This document shows positions 36,093 through 43,678 of a stretch of DNA of 64,000 bases, one piece after another; the stretch's first letter is position 1; every line of letters begins with the position of its first letter. The DNA is taken from contig NZ_PYFW01000001.1 in assembly GCF_003020125.1 (NCBI RefSeq), positions 434,001-498,000 on the forward strand. Reading direction: 5' to 3'. The position numbers were made by a program, and so were the translations under genes. Source of the stretch: Bradyrhizobium sp. MOS003 (GTDB lineage Bacteria; Pseudomonadota; Alphaproteobacteria; Rhizobiales; Xanthobacteraceae). A model generated the notes under the pieces. It was not told the origin of the DNA. It was given only the letters and a program-made list of their open reading frames with translations, and made no database searches.

Positions 36093-36821
36093 GATGCGTC
36101 CCGCAACGAGAAGCTTCATGTCGGCATCATCATGGACGGCAACGGACGATGGGCGACGCGGCGCGGCCTGTCGCGCGTGCGCGGCCATGAGGCCGGCGTC
36201 GAGGCGATCCGCCGCATCGTCGAGGCCGCGCCAAAACAGGGCATCGGCACGCTGACGCTCTACGCCTTTTCCACCGACAATTGGCGGAGGCCGAAGGCCG
36301 AGGTCGCGGCGCTGATGACCTTGCTGCGCTTCTATCTCGCCAACGAGGTGCAGAGCCTGGTCAAGAACGGCGTGCGCCTCACTGTGATCGGCCGCCGCGA
36401 CCGGTTGCCTGACGGCATTGCCAATGCCATCACGCGCGCCGAAGCCGCCACCGCTGGAGGCACCACGCTGCATTTGCGCATCGCCGTCGACTATTCCGCC
36501 CGTGATGCCATCCTCAATGCCGCGGCGAAAGCGGCCGCACTGACGAGCCTCACCCGCGAAGCCTTCTCGCAGCTCGTCACCGGCGAAGCCGGTCTGCGCG
36601 ACGTCGATCTCATCGTCCGCACCTCGGGCGAGAAGCGGCTGTCGGACTTCCTGCTCTGGGAGGGCGCCTATGCCGAGCTGCACTTCACCGAGCGGATGTG
36701 GCCCGAATTCGATGCCGGCGATCTAGCCGCTGCCTTGGCGTCATTCCACGGTCGCGAACGCCGCTTCGGCGGGCTTCAGGCGATCGTGCCCGAGGATGTG
36801 CCTTCACTCTCCCGTGTGTGA
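36084..36821 (+). CDS. Undecaprenyl-diphosphate-synthase-like cis-prenyltransferase
   Basis: A 245-residue cis-prenyltransferase (UppS/Z-type isoprenyl transferase) that adds isopentenyl units to a growing prenyl diphosphate. Conserved motifs: DGNGRWATRRGLSRVRGHEAG near the N terminus with the catalytic Asp, FSTDNWRRP, and C-terminal RTSGEKRLSDFLLWEGAYAELHF. That last motif differs from common UppS (RTxGEQRxSNFLLWQ) at several positions, so chain length or acceptor may differ. It is not in the cdsA/dxr/bamA group where the housekeeping uppS usually lies, suggesting a second, specialised enzyme. The ATG was preferred over an in-frame TTG 18 bp upstream; it sits in a palindromic operator. Confidence 0.88.
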   Translation: MQSDASRNEKLHVGIIMDGNGRWATRRGLSRVRGHEAGVEAIRRIVEAAPKQGIGTLTLYAFSTDNWRRPKAEVAALMTLLRFYLANEVQSLVKNGVRLTVIGRRDRLPDGIANAITRAEAATAGGTTLHLRIAVDYSARDAILNAAAKAAALTSLTREAFSQLVTGEAGLRDVDLIVRTSGEKRLSDFLLWEGAYAELHFTERMWPEFDAGDLAAALASFHGRERRFGGLQAIVPEDVPSLSRV

Positions 36822-36832
36822 GGCGCGGCACA

Positions 36833-36855
36833 TGAAAACGAGCTGTTCGTTTTCA
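36833..36855. other. Inverted repeat after the uppS-like gene
   Basis: Nine-base arms TGAAAACGA and TCGTTTTCA with a five-base centre, starting 12 bp after the stop codon. Without a T run it is either a weak terminator or an operator for the GNAT gene that follows. Confidence 0.4.
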
Positions 36856-36945
36856 GCCGCATGATTGGCAGCTCCGTCCAAGCGGACGGTGCGCGGCCTC
36901 GGCTAGGTCTGCAAGTCCCAGCAACCTGCCGAAAGCATCACACGC

Positions 36946-37494
36946 ATGTCCCAGCTGTTTCCGGGAGCCGTCGTCGAGCCGGTCGAATTGGCCGCAACGA
37001 AGGGCATGGTCTGCATCAGGACCGCGGGCCAATCCGATGCCGAGAGCCTCTCGGTCTATTTCACCGGCCTCTCCACGACATCGCGCAACAAGCGCTTCAG
37101 TGGCGCGCGAACCGATCTCTCCGTGGTCGCGGCCGAGTGCGTCGAGTCCGACCGGCTCGACCACTTCACCTTGCTCGCCGAGCTCAGGCAGGAGGGCCAG
37201 GGCCGGATCATCGGCGAGGCGCGATACGCCTATGACGAGGCCGTCCGGCACGGCGAATTTGCCATCTCGGTCGCCGATGCCTTCCAGCGAATGGGGCTTG
37301 GCCTTCAGATGATGACGGCGATGGAGACGCGCGCGATCGATCTCGGTCACGAGATGATCGCCGCCGAGACCGCCCGGACCAATGCCGAGATGCGCGGCCT
37401 CGCGAAGAAGGCAGGTTTCAGGGATACCGGACTGGGAGACTGGCAGTCGGTCCACCTCGCCAAGCGCTTGTCGCGTCAGCCGGGCTTGCCGTAA
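36946..37494 (+). CDS. GNAT family N-acetyltransferase
   Basis: A 182-residue protein of the GCN5-related acetyltransferase fold: acetyl-CoA pyrophosphate-binding region near FAISVADAFQRMGLGLQMMTAMETRAIDLG (the Q/RxxGxG/A-like QRMGLG) and an earlier strand RIIGEARYAYD. The C-terminal part (AETARTNAEMRGLAKKAGF) is the usual final helix-strand. The substrate could be an amine, protein or antibiotic and is not predictable. It is followed after 63 bp by a cNMP-binding protein gene on the same strand, and the pairing of acetyltransferase and cyclic-nucleotide domains is seen in cAMP-controlled lysine acetyltransferases, though here they are separate genes. Confidence 0.87.
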   Translation: MSQLFPGAVVEPVELAATKGMVCIRTAGQSDAESLSVYFTGLSTTSRNKRFSGARTDLSVVAAECVESDRLDHFTLLAELRQEGQGRIIGEARYAYDEAVRHGEFAISVADAFQRMGLGLQMMTAMETRAIDLGHEMIAAETARTNAEMRGLAKKAGFRDTGLGDWQSVHLAKRLSRQPGLP

Positions 37495-37557
37495 ATTTGA
37501 GCAAGCCCGCGGCGCGGATCGTGCTCTACTGCCGCCCGTGGCGGGAGACTTCGCAGG

Positions 37558-38043
37558 ATGCGCGCGGTTCTGAACTATTGCACGGGCGGGACCGAACGGC
37601 AGGTCAAGGCCGGGGCGGTCGTCGTCACCGAGGGCGGTACCACCGGCCATCTCTACGTGCTGATGCAGGGCAAACTCGAAGTGCTCAAGGGCGAGATGGT
37701 GGTCGCCACCGTCACCGAGCCGGGCGCGGTGCTGGGTGAGATGTCCGTGCTGCTGGGGCAGCCGCATACGGCGACGGTGCGGGCCTGCTCGGATTCCATC
37801 ATCTACGAATTCGAGGATGCCGCCTCGTTCCTCAAGCAGGAGCCGGGCGTCGCGTTGCTCATCGCAAAAATATTGGCGCAGCGTCTCAACGTCGCCAACA
37901 CCTATCTCGCGGATCTCAAGCGGCAATATGCCGGGCACGGCACGCACCTGGCCATGGTCGGCGAGGTGCTTCAGAGCATGATCAACCTGCCGCCGGTTGA
38001 GGTCTCGCCAGGCTCGGATCTGCAATCCGATCCAAGGATGTGA
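37558..38043 (+). CDS. Cyclic-nucleotide-binding domain protein
   Basis: A 161-residue protein consisting mainly of a cNMP-binding (Crp/Fnr-like) beta-roll: KAGAVVVTEGGTTGHLYVLMQGKLEVLKGEM... with the phosphate-binding cassette near EPGAVLGEMSVLLGQPHTATVRA. No DNA-binding helix-turn-helix follows, so it is not a Crp-type regulator; a short helix region closes it. It may act as a standalone sensor or subunit. The cassette GEMSVLLGQPHTATV has the Glu and an HTAT in place of the usual RxAT, so cAMP binding is uncertain. Its last 62 bp overlap the convergent metallophosphoesterase gene. Confidence 0.87.
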   Translation: MRAVLNYCTGGTERQVKAGAVVVTEGGTTGHLYVLMQGKLEVLKGEMVVATVTEPGAVLGEMSVLLGQPHTATVRACSDSIIYEFEDAASFLKQEPGVALLIAKILAQRLNVANTYLADLKRQYAGHGTHLAMVGEVLQSMINLPPVEVSPGSDLQSDPRM

Positions 38044-38809
38044 GCCAGTCCAGTGGCGCATCGATGGGTGTGGCGGGCCGCTTCAGCGGCGCGCTAAGGT
38101 CGATCCATTGCGCCTCGCCGGCGGCAAGCCAGAACGCCATGTTCGCGTCGAGGTCGAGCACGATGTAGGTCGGGGGTCGGCCGGGTTGCAGGCCGGCGTT
38201 AAAGACCCAGCTCTCGCCCAGCCGGTCGAACCACGAGCCATCCTTGATGAAGGGCGACTGGTGCACGTGGCCTGATATCACGATCGACGGCTGGTACTGC
38301 ATGATCCATTGCACCAGCTCGACGTCGCCGAAGAAGCGCTTGCCGCCCCAGCTCGTCGGTGAATTCGCCGGTGGCGCGTGATGGGCCCAGATCCAGCGTC
38401 GCCGCCGGCCGGAAGCGGCGTCGCCGAGCTGGGCCATGAGGCGCTGCTTGACCAGCGGCCCGTCCCACCACGGGCACACTGTGAACAGGGTGTCGCCGAT
38501 GGTGAGGCTGTCGCCATCGCAGGCGATGCCGATGTCGCGCACTTCCGAAATCCAGCGTGCGATCTTCTCGCCCTCTGCGTTGCGGTCGTCGAGGTCGTGA
38601 TTGCCGGAGCAGAGGATCACGCGGGTTTTCGCGGCGATCAGGGCGAGGTATTTCTTCACCACCACGATCTGGGCGCGGAAATCCACCATCGAGCCGATGT
38701 CGAGCGCATCGCCGGCGAAGATCACGAGGTCGAATTGCGGAGCCGCGCTGACGAGCCAGTCGAGCTGAGGCAGCGAATAATGCAGGTCGGCAACGACCAG
38801 GCAACGCAT
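37982..38809 (-). CDS. Calcineurin-like metallophosphoesterase
   Basis: A 275-residue protein with the metallophosphoesterase motifs in order: DLHYS (D-x-H), FAGDALD (GD), CSGNHDLDD (GNHD), WAHHAPP (H) and SGHVHQSP (GHxH), all intact, so it should bind two metal ions and hydrolyse phosphodiesters or phosphomonoesters. Relatives include cAMP phosphodiesterases of the CpdA group, which would fit the neighbouring cNMP-binding gene, but the substrate is unproven. The ATG giving MRCLVVADLHYS was chosen since the earlier frame is not homologous. The gene is convergent with, and overlaps by 62 bp, the 3' end of the cNMP gene. Confidence 0.9.
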   Translation of the reverse strand: MRCLVVADLHYSLPQLDWLVSAAPQFDLVIFAGDALDIGSMVDFRAQIVVVKKYLALIAAKTRVILCSGNHDLDDRNAEGEKIARWISEVRDIGIACDGDSLTIGDTLFTVCPWWDGPLVKQRLMAQLGDAASGRRRRWIWAHHAPPANSPTSWGGKRFFGDVELVQWIMQYQPSIVISGHVHQSPFIKDGSWFDRLGESWVFNAGLQPGRPPTYIVLDLDANMAFWLAAGEAQWIDLSAPLKRPATPIDAPLDWLTSLDRIADPSLARPQPAAG

Positions 38810-38967
38810 CGAAAATCCGTTCGCGAAACTGAAAATGTCTGGGAATCTCAAAATGTCATAAGGCAAGAAGCAGACCAGCACGGCCGCTGCCTCTCGTCAA
38901 TCGTGGGGGGCTGGACCGGTCGATCGAATTCTGGTGTCGTGGCGTGCCCTCAACCGCTCGTGTCCGC

Positions 38968-39654
38968 ATGACCTCCTTCAAGACCATTCGCGCCCGCGCC
39001 GAGAAGCGCAAGGGCGGGCCCAAGGCGCTGGAGAAGTTGATGCCAGCAAAGCCGGACCTCAAGCGGCTGGCCAAGCTCGGCGACGACCGCGTCCTCGCCG
39101 AAATGACCAAGCGGGTGTTTTGCGCCGGCTTTGCCTGGAGCGTGATCGAGACGAAATGGGCCGGCTTTGAGGACGCCTTCCTGGATTTCCAGCCGGCCAA
39201 GCTCACCTTTCAGCCCGAGGATTACTGGGAAGGCCTGCTGCGCGATGCACGCATCGTGCGCAACGGTGCCAAGATCATGTCGGTGCGCGACAACGCCGCC
39301 TTCGTGCAGGAGATCGGGAAGGAGCATGGCAGCTTCGGCAAGTTCCTGGCGAAATGGCCCTCGTCCGACGAGATCGGCCTGCTCGATCTCATGACCAAGC
39401 GCGGCAGCCGGCTCGGCGGCAACACCGGGCAGATGCTGCTGCGCTTCCTCGGCTGGGATGGCTTTGTGACGTCCGGGGACGTGGTTGCCTGCCTGCGCGA
39501 TGCCGGCCTCGACATTGCCGAACAGGTCAAGTCGAAGGGCGATCTCGCCAAGGTCCAGGCGCAGTTCAACGCCTGGGCCGGGGAGACCGGCTTGCCCTAC
39601 ACTTATCTGTCACGCATATGCGCGCTGTCGGTGGGCGAGAACCGCAGCGATTAA
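38968..39654 (+). CDS. DNA-3-methyladenine glycosylase I-like protein
   Basis: A 228-residue protein of the DNA glycosylase superfamily related to Tag. It shows ADR-type helix pattern in ALEKLMPAKPDLKRLAKLGDDRVLAEMTKRVFCAGFAWSVIETKWAGFEDAFLDFQ and a C-terminal helical domain GNTGQMLLRFLGWDGFVTSGDVVACL. Tag removes 3-methyladenine from alkylated DNA. The Tag zinc-binding His/Cys set is not obvious here, so the reaction is predicted by overall similarity. The start was taken at MTSFKTIRARAEK rather than a GTG eight codons earlier. A DUF1330 gene follows after 25 bp on the same strand. Confidence 0.82.
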   Translation: MTSFKTIRARAEKRKGGPKALEKLMPAKPDLKRLAKLGDDRVLAEMTKRVFCAGFAWSVIETKWAGFEDAFLDFQPAKLTFQPEDYWEGLLRDARIVRNGAKIMSVRDNAAFVQEIGKEHGSFGKFLAKWPSSDEIGLLDLMTKRGSRLGGNTGQMLLRFLGWDGFVTSGDVVACLRDAGLDIAEQVKSKGDLAKVQAQFNAWAGETGLPYTYLSRICALSVGENRSD

Positions 39655-39679
39655 AACTCACAACAACTGGAGAAGAGCA

Positions 39680-39973
39680 ATGGCAAAAGCCTATTGGGTT
39701 GCAACCTATCGTGCGATCAAGAACCCCGATGCGATGGCTGCCTACGCCGGCGTGTCGCGCCAGGCCATCGAAGCGGCGGGTGGCCGCGTGATCGCGCGAG
39801 GGATGCCGGCAGCCGTCTTCGAGCTCGGCCAGATGGAGCGCGTCGTTCTCATCGAGTTCGACAGTGTCGCGAGCGCCAAGGCGGCGTATGAGAGCCCGGC
39901 CTACAAGGCCGCGCACGACCTGCTCGGAGATGGTGCGGATCGCGATATCCGGATCGTCGAAGCTGTCGATTAG
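39680..39973 (+). CDS. DUF1330 protein
   Basis: A 97-residue protein that matches the dimeric alpha-beta barrel DUF1330 family: AYWVATYRAIKNPDAMAAYAG, RVIARGMPAAVFELGQMERVVLIEFDSVASAKAAYESPAYKAA. The fold resembles small monooxygenase-like and EthD-type proteins, but no reaction is known. GGAGAAG lies before the ATG. It is 25 bp behind the glycosylase gene and could be cotranscribed. Confidence 0.9.
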   Translation: MAKAYWVATYRAIKNPDAMAAYAGVSRQAIEAAGGRVIARGMPAAVFELGQMERVVLIEFDSVASAKAAYESPAYKAAHDLLGDGADRDIRIVEAVD

Positions 39974-40179
39974 CGCGCATCCGCAGGACGGATCGTGCGC
40001 ATCCTGTGGCGATCTCGTGCCGCGAGCGCGGCGGATGGAACGCGCGATCACGAAAAACATTTCACCGGAACATTCCAGCGCAGCGCCTGTTCGGACTCGA
40101 CCAGACGGACAAAGGCGCGGGGAACGCGTGCTCCCGCCTGGGCCAATGAAACCCCGACGTGACAGAAACGGAGCAGCTC

Positions 40180-40473
40180 ATGAAGCTCACATCCGAACAG
40201 GTGAAGCAGACCGTCAACCAGCTCGGCGCTCAGGTGCTGCCCGACGAACATCCGGCCATGCCGCAGCTCAACAGCATGTTCGGCGAGCATACCTTCTTTG
40301 TCGACGAGATGGGCCTCAAGGTCCTCGAGCCCACACCATCGCCCGGTGCCGATCGGCAGAGCGGCGAAGTCGTCAGCCTCGCCGATTGGGGCGATTCCGA
40401 CCTGACGCGGCTGATGGCGCACGAGCCCGAGCCGACCGGCGTGATCGTCGTGTTCGAGCACGTGCGGCATTGA
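40180..40473 (+). CDS. Small hypothetical protein
   Basis: A 97-residue acidic protein with no cysteine and no membrane segment (MKLTSEQVKQTVNQLGAQVLPDEHPAMPQLNSMFGEHTFFVDEMGLKVLEPT...). GGAG is positioned six bases before the ATG, favouring this start over a GTG 21 bp upstream. No family is recognised, though similar small proteins are frequent in this order. It is convergent with dinB. Confidence 0.72.
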   Translation: MKLTSEQVKQTVNQLGAQVLPDEHPAMPQLNSMFGEHTFFVDEMGLKVLEPTPSPGADRQSGEVVSLADWGDSDLTRLMAHEPEPTGVIVVFEHVRH

Positions 40474-40518
40474 TCCGCCCGGGACGGACGTGTTGGAGCC
40501 GATCACGTCTGGCCCCGT

Positions 40519-41619
40519 TCAAATGCCGAAGGTCAGTTGTGGCTCAACGTCGTCCCCGGCCTGGAGGGCCGACAGCGACACCCCCAGCAGCCTGACGCGC
40601 TTGGGCAGTGGCATCTCGACTTCGAGCAGGCCGCTGGCCAGCCGTTCCAGATCGTCCCGGCGCGCAACCGCCGCCGGGACGGATCTGCTGCGCGTGATGA
40701 TCTCGAAGTCGGCGAATTTTATTTTCAAGGTGACGGTGCGACCGCAGTGACCCGTCGTCTCGCAATGGCGCCAGACCTTGTCGACGAGAGGCTTGAGCTC
40801 GGTTGCGAGCGCGTCGAATTCGGCGAGATCGGTCGAGAACGTGGTCTCCGCGCCGATCGACTTGCGAATCCGGTTGGCCCGGACCGGCCGTTCGTCGACA
40901 CCGCGCGAGATCCAGTAGTAATAGGCGCCCGACTTGCCGAAATGCGCATTCATGAACGCCAGCGTCTGGTTGCGGATGTCGAGACCGGTGAACAGGCCGA
41001 GCGCGTTCATCTTCGCAGCCGTCGCCGGGCCTATCCCGTGGAACTTGCCGACCGGCAGCGTCTCGACGAAAGCCGGTCCCATCTCCGGTGAGATCACGAA
41101 TTGACCGTTGGGCTTGCGATGGTCGGAGGCGAGTTTTGCGAGAAACTTGTTGTAGGAGATGCCCGCCGACGCGTTGAGGTCGGTCTCGGCCTTGATCTTC
41201 CCGCGGATCTTCAGCGCGATGTCGCGCGCCAGCGGGATGCCCTGCAGGTTCTCCGTCACGTCGAGATAGGCCTCGTCGAGCGACAAGGGTTCGATGATGG
41301 GCGTGTGCTCGGCAAAGATGTCGCGGATCTGCCTGGAGATCGCCTTGTAGACCTCGAAGCGCGGCCTGACGAAGATCAGATCGGGGCACTGCCGCTTCGC
41401 CGTGACCGATGGCATCGCGGAGCGAACGCCGAACTGGCGCGCCTCGTAGCTGGCGGCCGCGACGACGCCGCGCTCCGCGGAGCCTCCGACCGCGACCGGC
41501 TTGCCGCGAAGCTCCGGATTGTCGCGCTGCTCCACCGACGCATAGAAGGCATCCATGTCGATATGGATGATCTTGCGGACGGGCGGGGCCTCGCCGGTCG
41601 ACGTGTCGGATTCGCTCAT
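40519..41619 (-). CDS. dinB: DNA polymerase IV (Y family)
   Basis: Translesion polymerase of 366 residues that extends past damage or mismatched ends, with low fidelity and no proofreading. The palm has the catalytic carboxylates in IIHIDMDAFYASVEQ and LSLDEAYLDVT; the helix-hairpin-helix is near HGIGPATAAKMNALGL; the little-finger domain includes RKSIGAETTFSTDL. The C-terminal clamp-binding motif may be in the final PQLTFGI, which resembles QLxLF-type boxes. A frame-compatible start at 41760 adds unlikely sequence; the ATG giving MSESDTSTGE was chosen. Its start is 43 bp from the divergent tspO start. Confidence 0.96.
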   Translation of the reverse strand: MSESDTSTGEAPPVRKIIHIDMDAFYASVEQRDNPELRGKPVAVGGSAERGVVAAASYEARQFGVRSAMPSVTAKRQCPDLIFVRPRFEVYKAISRQIRDIFAEHTPIIEPLSLDEAYLDVTENLQGIPLARDIALKIRGKIKAETDLNASAGISYNKFLAKLASDHRKPNGQFVISPEMGPAFVETLPVGKFHGIGPATAAKMNALGLFTGLDIRNQTLAFMNAHFGKSGAYYYWISRGVDERPVRANRIRKSIGAETTFSTDLAEFDALATELKPLVDKVWRHCETTGHCGRTVTLKIKFADFEIITRSRSVPAAVARRDDLERLASGLLEVEMPLPKRVRLLGVSLSALQAGDDVEPQLTFGI

Positions 41620-41662
41620 GGAAAGATGATACAATTGCACGACGATATTCGCGAGGTGATGG

Positions 41663-42106
41663 ATGCTGCAGCTGTTGTTGTTCTTGGTGGGCGTGGTCGG
41701 CATCGGCTGGCTGATCGGCGCAACCAATCTCCCCGGAGACTGGTATGCCGCGCTCGCCAAGCCCGCTTTCGTGCCACCGAACTGGGCCTTCCCGGTGGCC
41801 TGGACCCTCCTTTACATCATGATCGCCATCGCGGGCTGGCGGACCTTTCGCCGCGAGCCGTCAGGCAAGGCCATGCTGGCCTGGGCTGCGCAACTCGCGC
41901 TGAACTTCGCCTGGTCGCCGGTCATGTTCACGATGCACCAGATCGGCGCTGCGCTGGTCATCCTCGTCGGTATGTTCGTGGCGATCACGAGCTACATTGT
42001 CATCGAGTCATCACGAGACAGGCTGGCAGCCGCGTTGTTCGTGCCCTACGCAGCCTGGGTGGCGTTTGCCGGCGTGCTCAATGCGGCCATCTGGCGTTTG
42101 AATTGA
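41663..42106 (+). CDS. tspO: TspO/MBR family tryptophan-rich sensory protein
   Basis: A 147-residue five-helix membrane protein of the TspO/peripheral benzodiazepine receptor family. Motifs: FLVGVVGIGWLIGATNLPGDWYAALAKPAFVPPNWAFPVAWTLLYIMI and LNFAWSPVMF. Relatives bind porphyrins or isoprenoids and, in Rhodobacter, help control photosynthesis gene expression. The start is only 43 bp from the dinB start on the other strand. Confidence 0.95.
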   Translation: MLQLLLFLVGVVGIGWLIGATNLPGDWYAALAKPAFVPPNWAFPVAWTLLYIMIAIAGWRTFRREPSGKAMLAWAAQLALNFAWSPVMFTMHQIGAALVILVGMFVAITSYIVIESSRDRLAAALFVPYAAWVAFAGVLNAAIWRLN

Positions 42107-42200
42107 GACGTTCGGTCTCGACCAATTCAAAGAGCAATCTCAGGCTTGTGAGTGGCAAGCATGGTGACGCGACCTAATATGAGCGCACGGAGGACAGCCC

Positions 42201-42410
42201 ATGCAATACAGCTCCGAGTTCATTCACACGATGCGTCAAGCGCTGGAGACGGTGATGGCGAGCGTACCGGCCCATCAATCGGTGTTCGGCCTGAAAGCAG
42301 CGGTCGCCGAATGCATCCTGAACGCCGCCGCGCACGGCCAGACGTCATATGACGGATTGGTGTCGTCCGCCTCAGACCAGATCCAGGCGATCGTCGCGAT
42401 GTTGACGTGA
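42201..42410 (+). CDS. Small hypothetical protein
   Basis: A 69-residue protein (MQYSSEFIHTMRQALETVMASV..., ending QIQAIVAMLT) with a GGAGG just before its ATG. It is predicted helical and soluble, with no Cys except one; no family is recognised. It lies between tspO and the tRNA gene. Confidence 0.65.
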   Translation: MQYSSEFIHTMRQALETVMASVPAHQSVFGLKAAVAECILNAAAHGQTSYDGLVSSASDQIQAIVAMLT

Positions 42411-42435
42411 GGGCGGGCTGAAACGGCGGCAAGAC

Positions 42436-42512
42436 TGGCGCACCCGACACGATTCGAACGTGTGACCTTTGCCTTCGGAGGGCAACGCTCTATCCAGCTG
42501 AGCTACGGGTGC
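42436..42512 (-). tRNA. tRNA-Arg (CCG)
   Basis: A full cloverleaf of 77 nt including an encoded CCA. Acceptor stem GCACCCG/CGGGTGC, D arm GCTC...GAGC, anticodon stem TTGCC/GGCAA with loop CTCCGAA (anticodon CCG, reading CGG), T arm ACACG/CGTGT with TTCGAAT loop, discriminator G. It reads leftward. Confidence 0.97.
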
Positions 42513-42574
42513 TAGTCGAGGTTCATTTAGCCGATTGGCGAGGGGCGGGCAACCGGTTCTCGCCACATTGCGCT

Positions 42575-43678
42575 TCAAGCCGATTTGCGTCGGAAAGGGG
42601 CCGGAACCGCTGCGGCCTCCCGGTCGAGGCTTGCGAACTCGGCCAGCACCCTTTCGGCGCAGATGACGCGGTTGCGGCCGAGGCGTTTGGCCACGTAGAG
42701 CGCCTCGTCGGCCGCGCCCAGCAGCCGCTCGGGCCCGCCATCGGCGCCGCCGGGAATGTGGCTGGCGACCCCGACGCTGAGGGTGACGTGGTCGCCGGCG
42801 CCCATGGCGCCGTGGGCGATCCGCAAGGCGATCACGGCGCTGCGGATCTCGTCGGCGATGACGCAGGCGGTGTTGCAATCCATGTCCGGCAGGATCAGCG
42901 CGAACTCCTCGCCGCCATAGCGGCTGGCGAGATCGAGCGGGCGCACGGCATGCCGGCTGACGACCGAAGCGATCGCGCGCAGGCATTCGTCGCCGGTCTG
43001 GTGGCCGTGGTGGTCGTTGAACAGCTTGAAATGATCGACGTCGACGAACAGCAGCGCCAGCGGCTTCTGCGTGCGGTGGGCTCGGGCCCATTCGGTCATC
43101 AGCATCTGGTCGAACGAGCGGCGGTTCGACAAGCCGGTCAACCCGTCCTTGGCGGCGAGCTCCTTCAGCGCCATCTCGGCGCGCTTCTGGTCGGTGAGAT
43201 CGCGCAGCGTCTCCACCACGGCGATCAGATGTCCGGCCTCGTCGTGGATCGGGCCGGCGTCGATGGCGAGATAGAGCTGGCTGCCGAGCTTCGGCATCGT
43301 GCACCAGTTCTCCGCGGAAAAGCCGAGCCCGTTATGGCCGCGTGCGGCATATTCCGAATAGAATTCCGGAAGCCGCTCCGGCCGGTCGAGCGCGACGAGG
43401 TCGGCGAGGCACGGGCGCCTGGTCTCGTAGAAAGCCTGCCAGTGCTTGTTGGTGCCGATGACCTCGGATGCGGCAAGGCCGGTCAGCCGCTCGCAGGCCC
43501 TGTTCCAGATCACGACACGGCGCTTCGGGTCGATCACGAAGGTCGGGACCACCAGATGCTGCATCAGCCGCACGGCGTAGGAATCCGCGACGTCGACGGA
43601 TTTGGCCGAAGACTTGATCGGCGTCTTGCCTGAAGTCCTTCCCGGCGACTTGCTTGATGACGCCCCTGGTTTCGTCAT
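42575..43678 (-). CDS. PAS-GGDEF diguanylate cyclase
   Basis: A 367-residue protein with a PAS domain (~35-160: LMQHLVVPTFVIDPKRRVVIWNRACERLTG...) and a GGDEF domain with active-site GGEEF (255-259) and the allosteric I-site RPLD (246-249) five residues before it, so it should make c-di-GMP with product inhibition. No membrane segment is evident. The start shares one base with the stop of the preceding GGDEF-EAL gene (TGATG), so the two are translationally coupled and probably act together. The signal sensed by the PAS domain is unknown. Confidence 0.92.
   Translation of the reverse strand: MTKPGASSSKSPGRTSGKTPIKSSAKSVDVADSYAVRLMQHLVVPTFVIDPKRRVVIWNRACERLTGLAASEVIGTNKHWQAFYETRRPCLADLVALDRPERLPEFYSEYAARGHNGLGFSAENWCTMPKLGSQLYLAIDAGPIHDEAGHLIAVVETLRDLTDQKRAEMALKELAAKDGLTGLSNRRSFDQMLMTEWARAHRTQKPLALLFVDVDHFKLFNDHHGHQTGDECLRAIASVVSRHAVRPLDLASRYGGEEFALILPDMDCNTACVIADEIRSAVIALRIAHGAMGAGDHVTLSVGVASHIPGGADGGPERLLGAADEALYVAKRLGRNRVICAERVLAEFASLDREAAAVPAPFRRKSA

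Noticed and set aside
35268..36683. A 471-codon minus-strand frame across the membrane protein, regulator and uppS genes
   Set aside because: Runs through three well-supported genes in antisense and has shadow composition.
36853..38061. A 402-codon minus-strand frame antisense to the GNAT and cNMP genes
   Set aside because: No motifs; both opposite genes have clear families and ribosome-binding sites.
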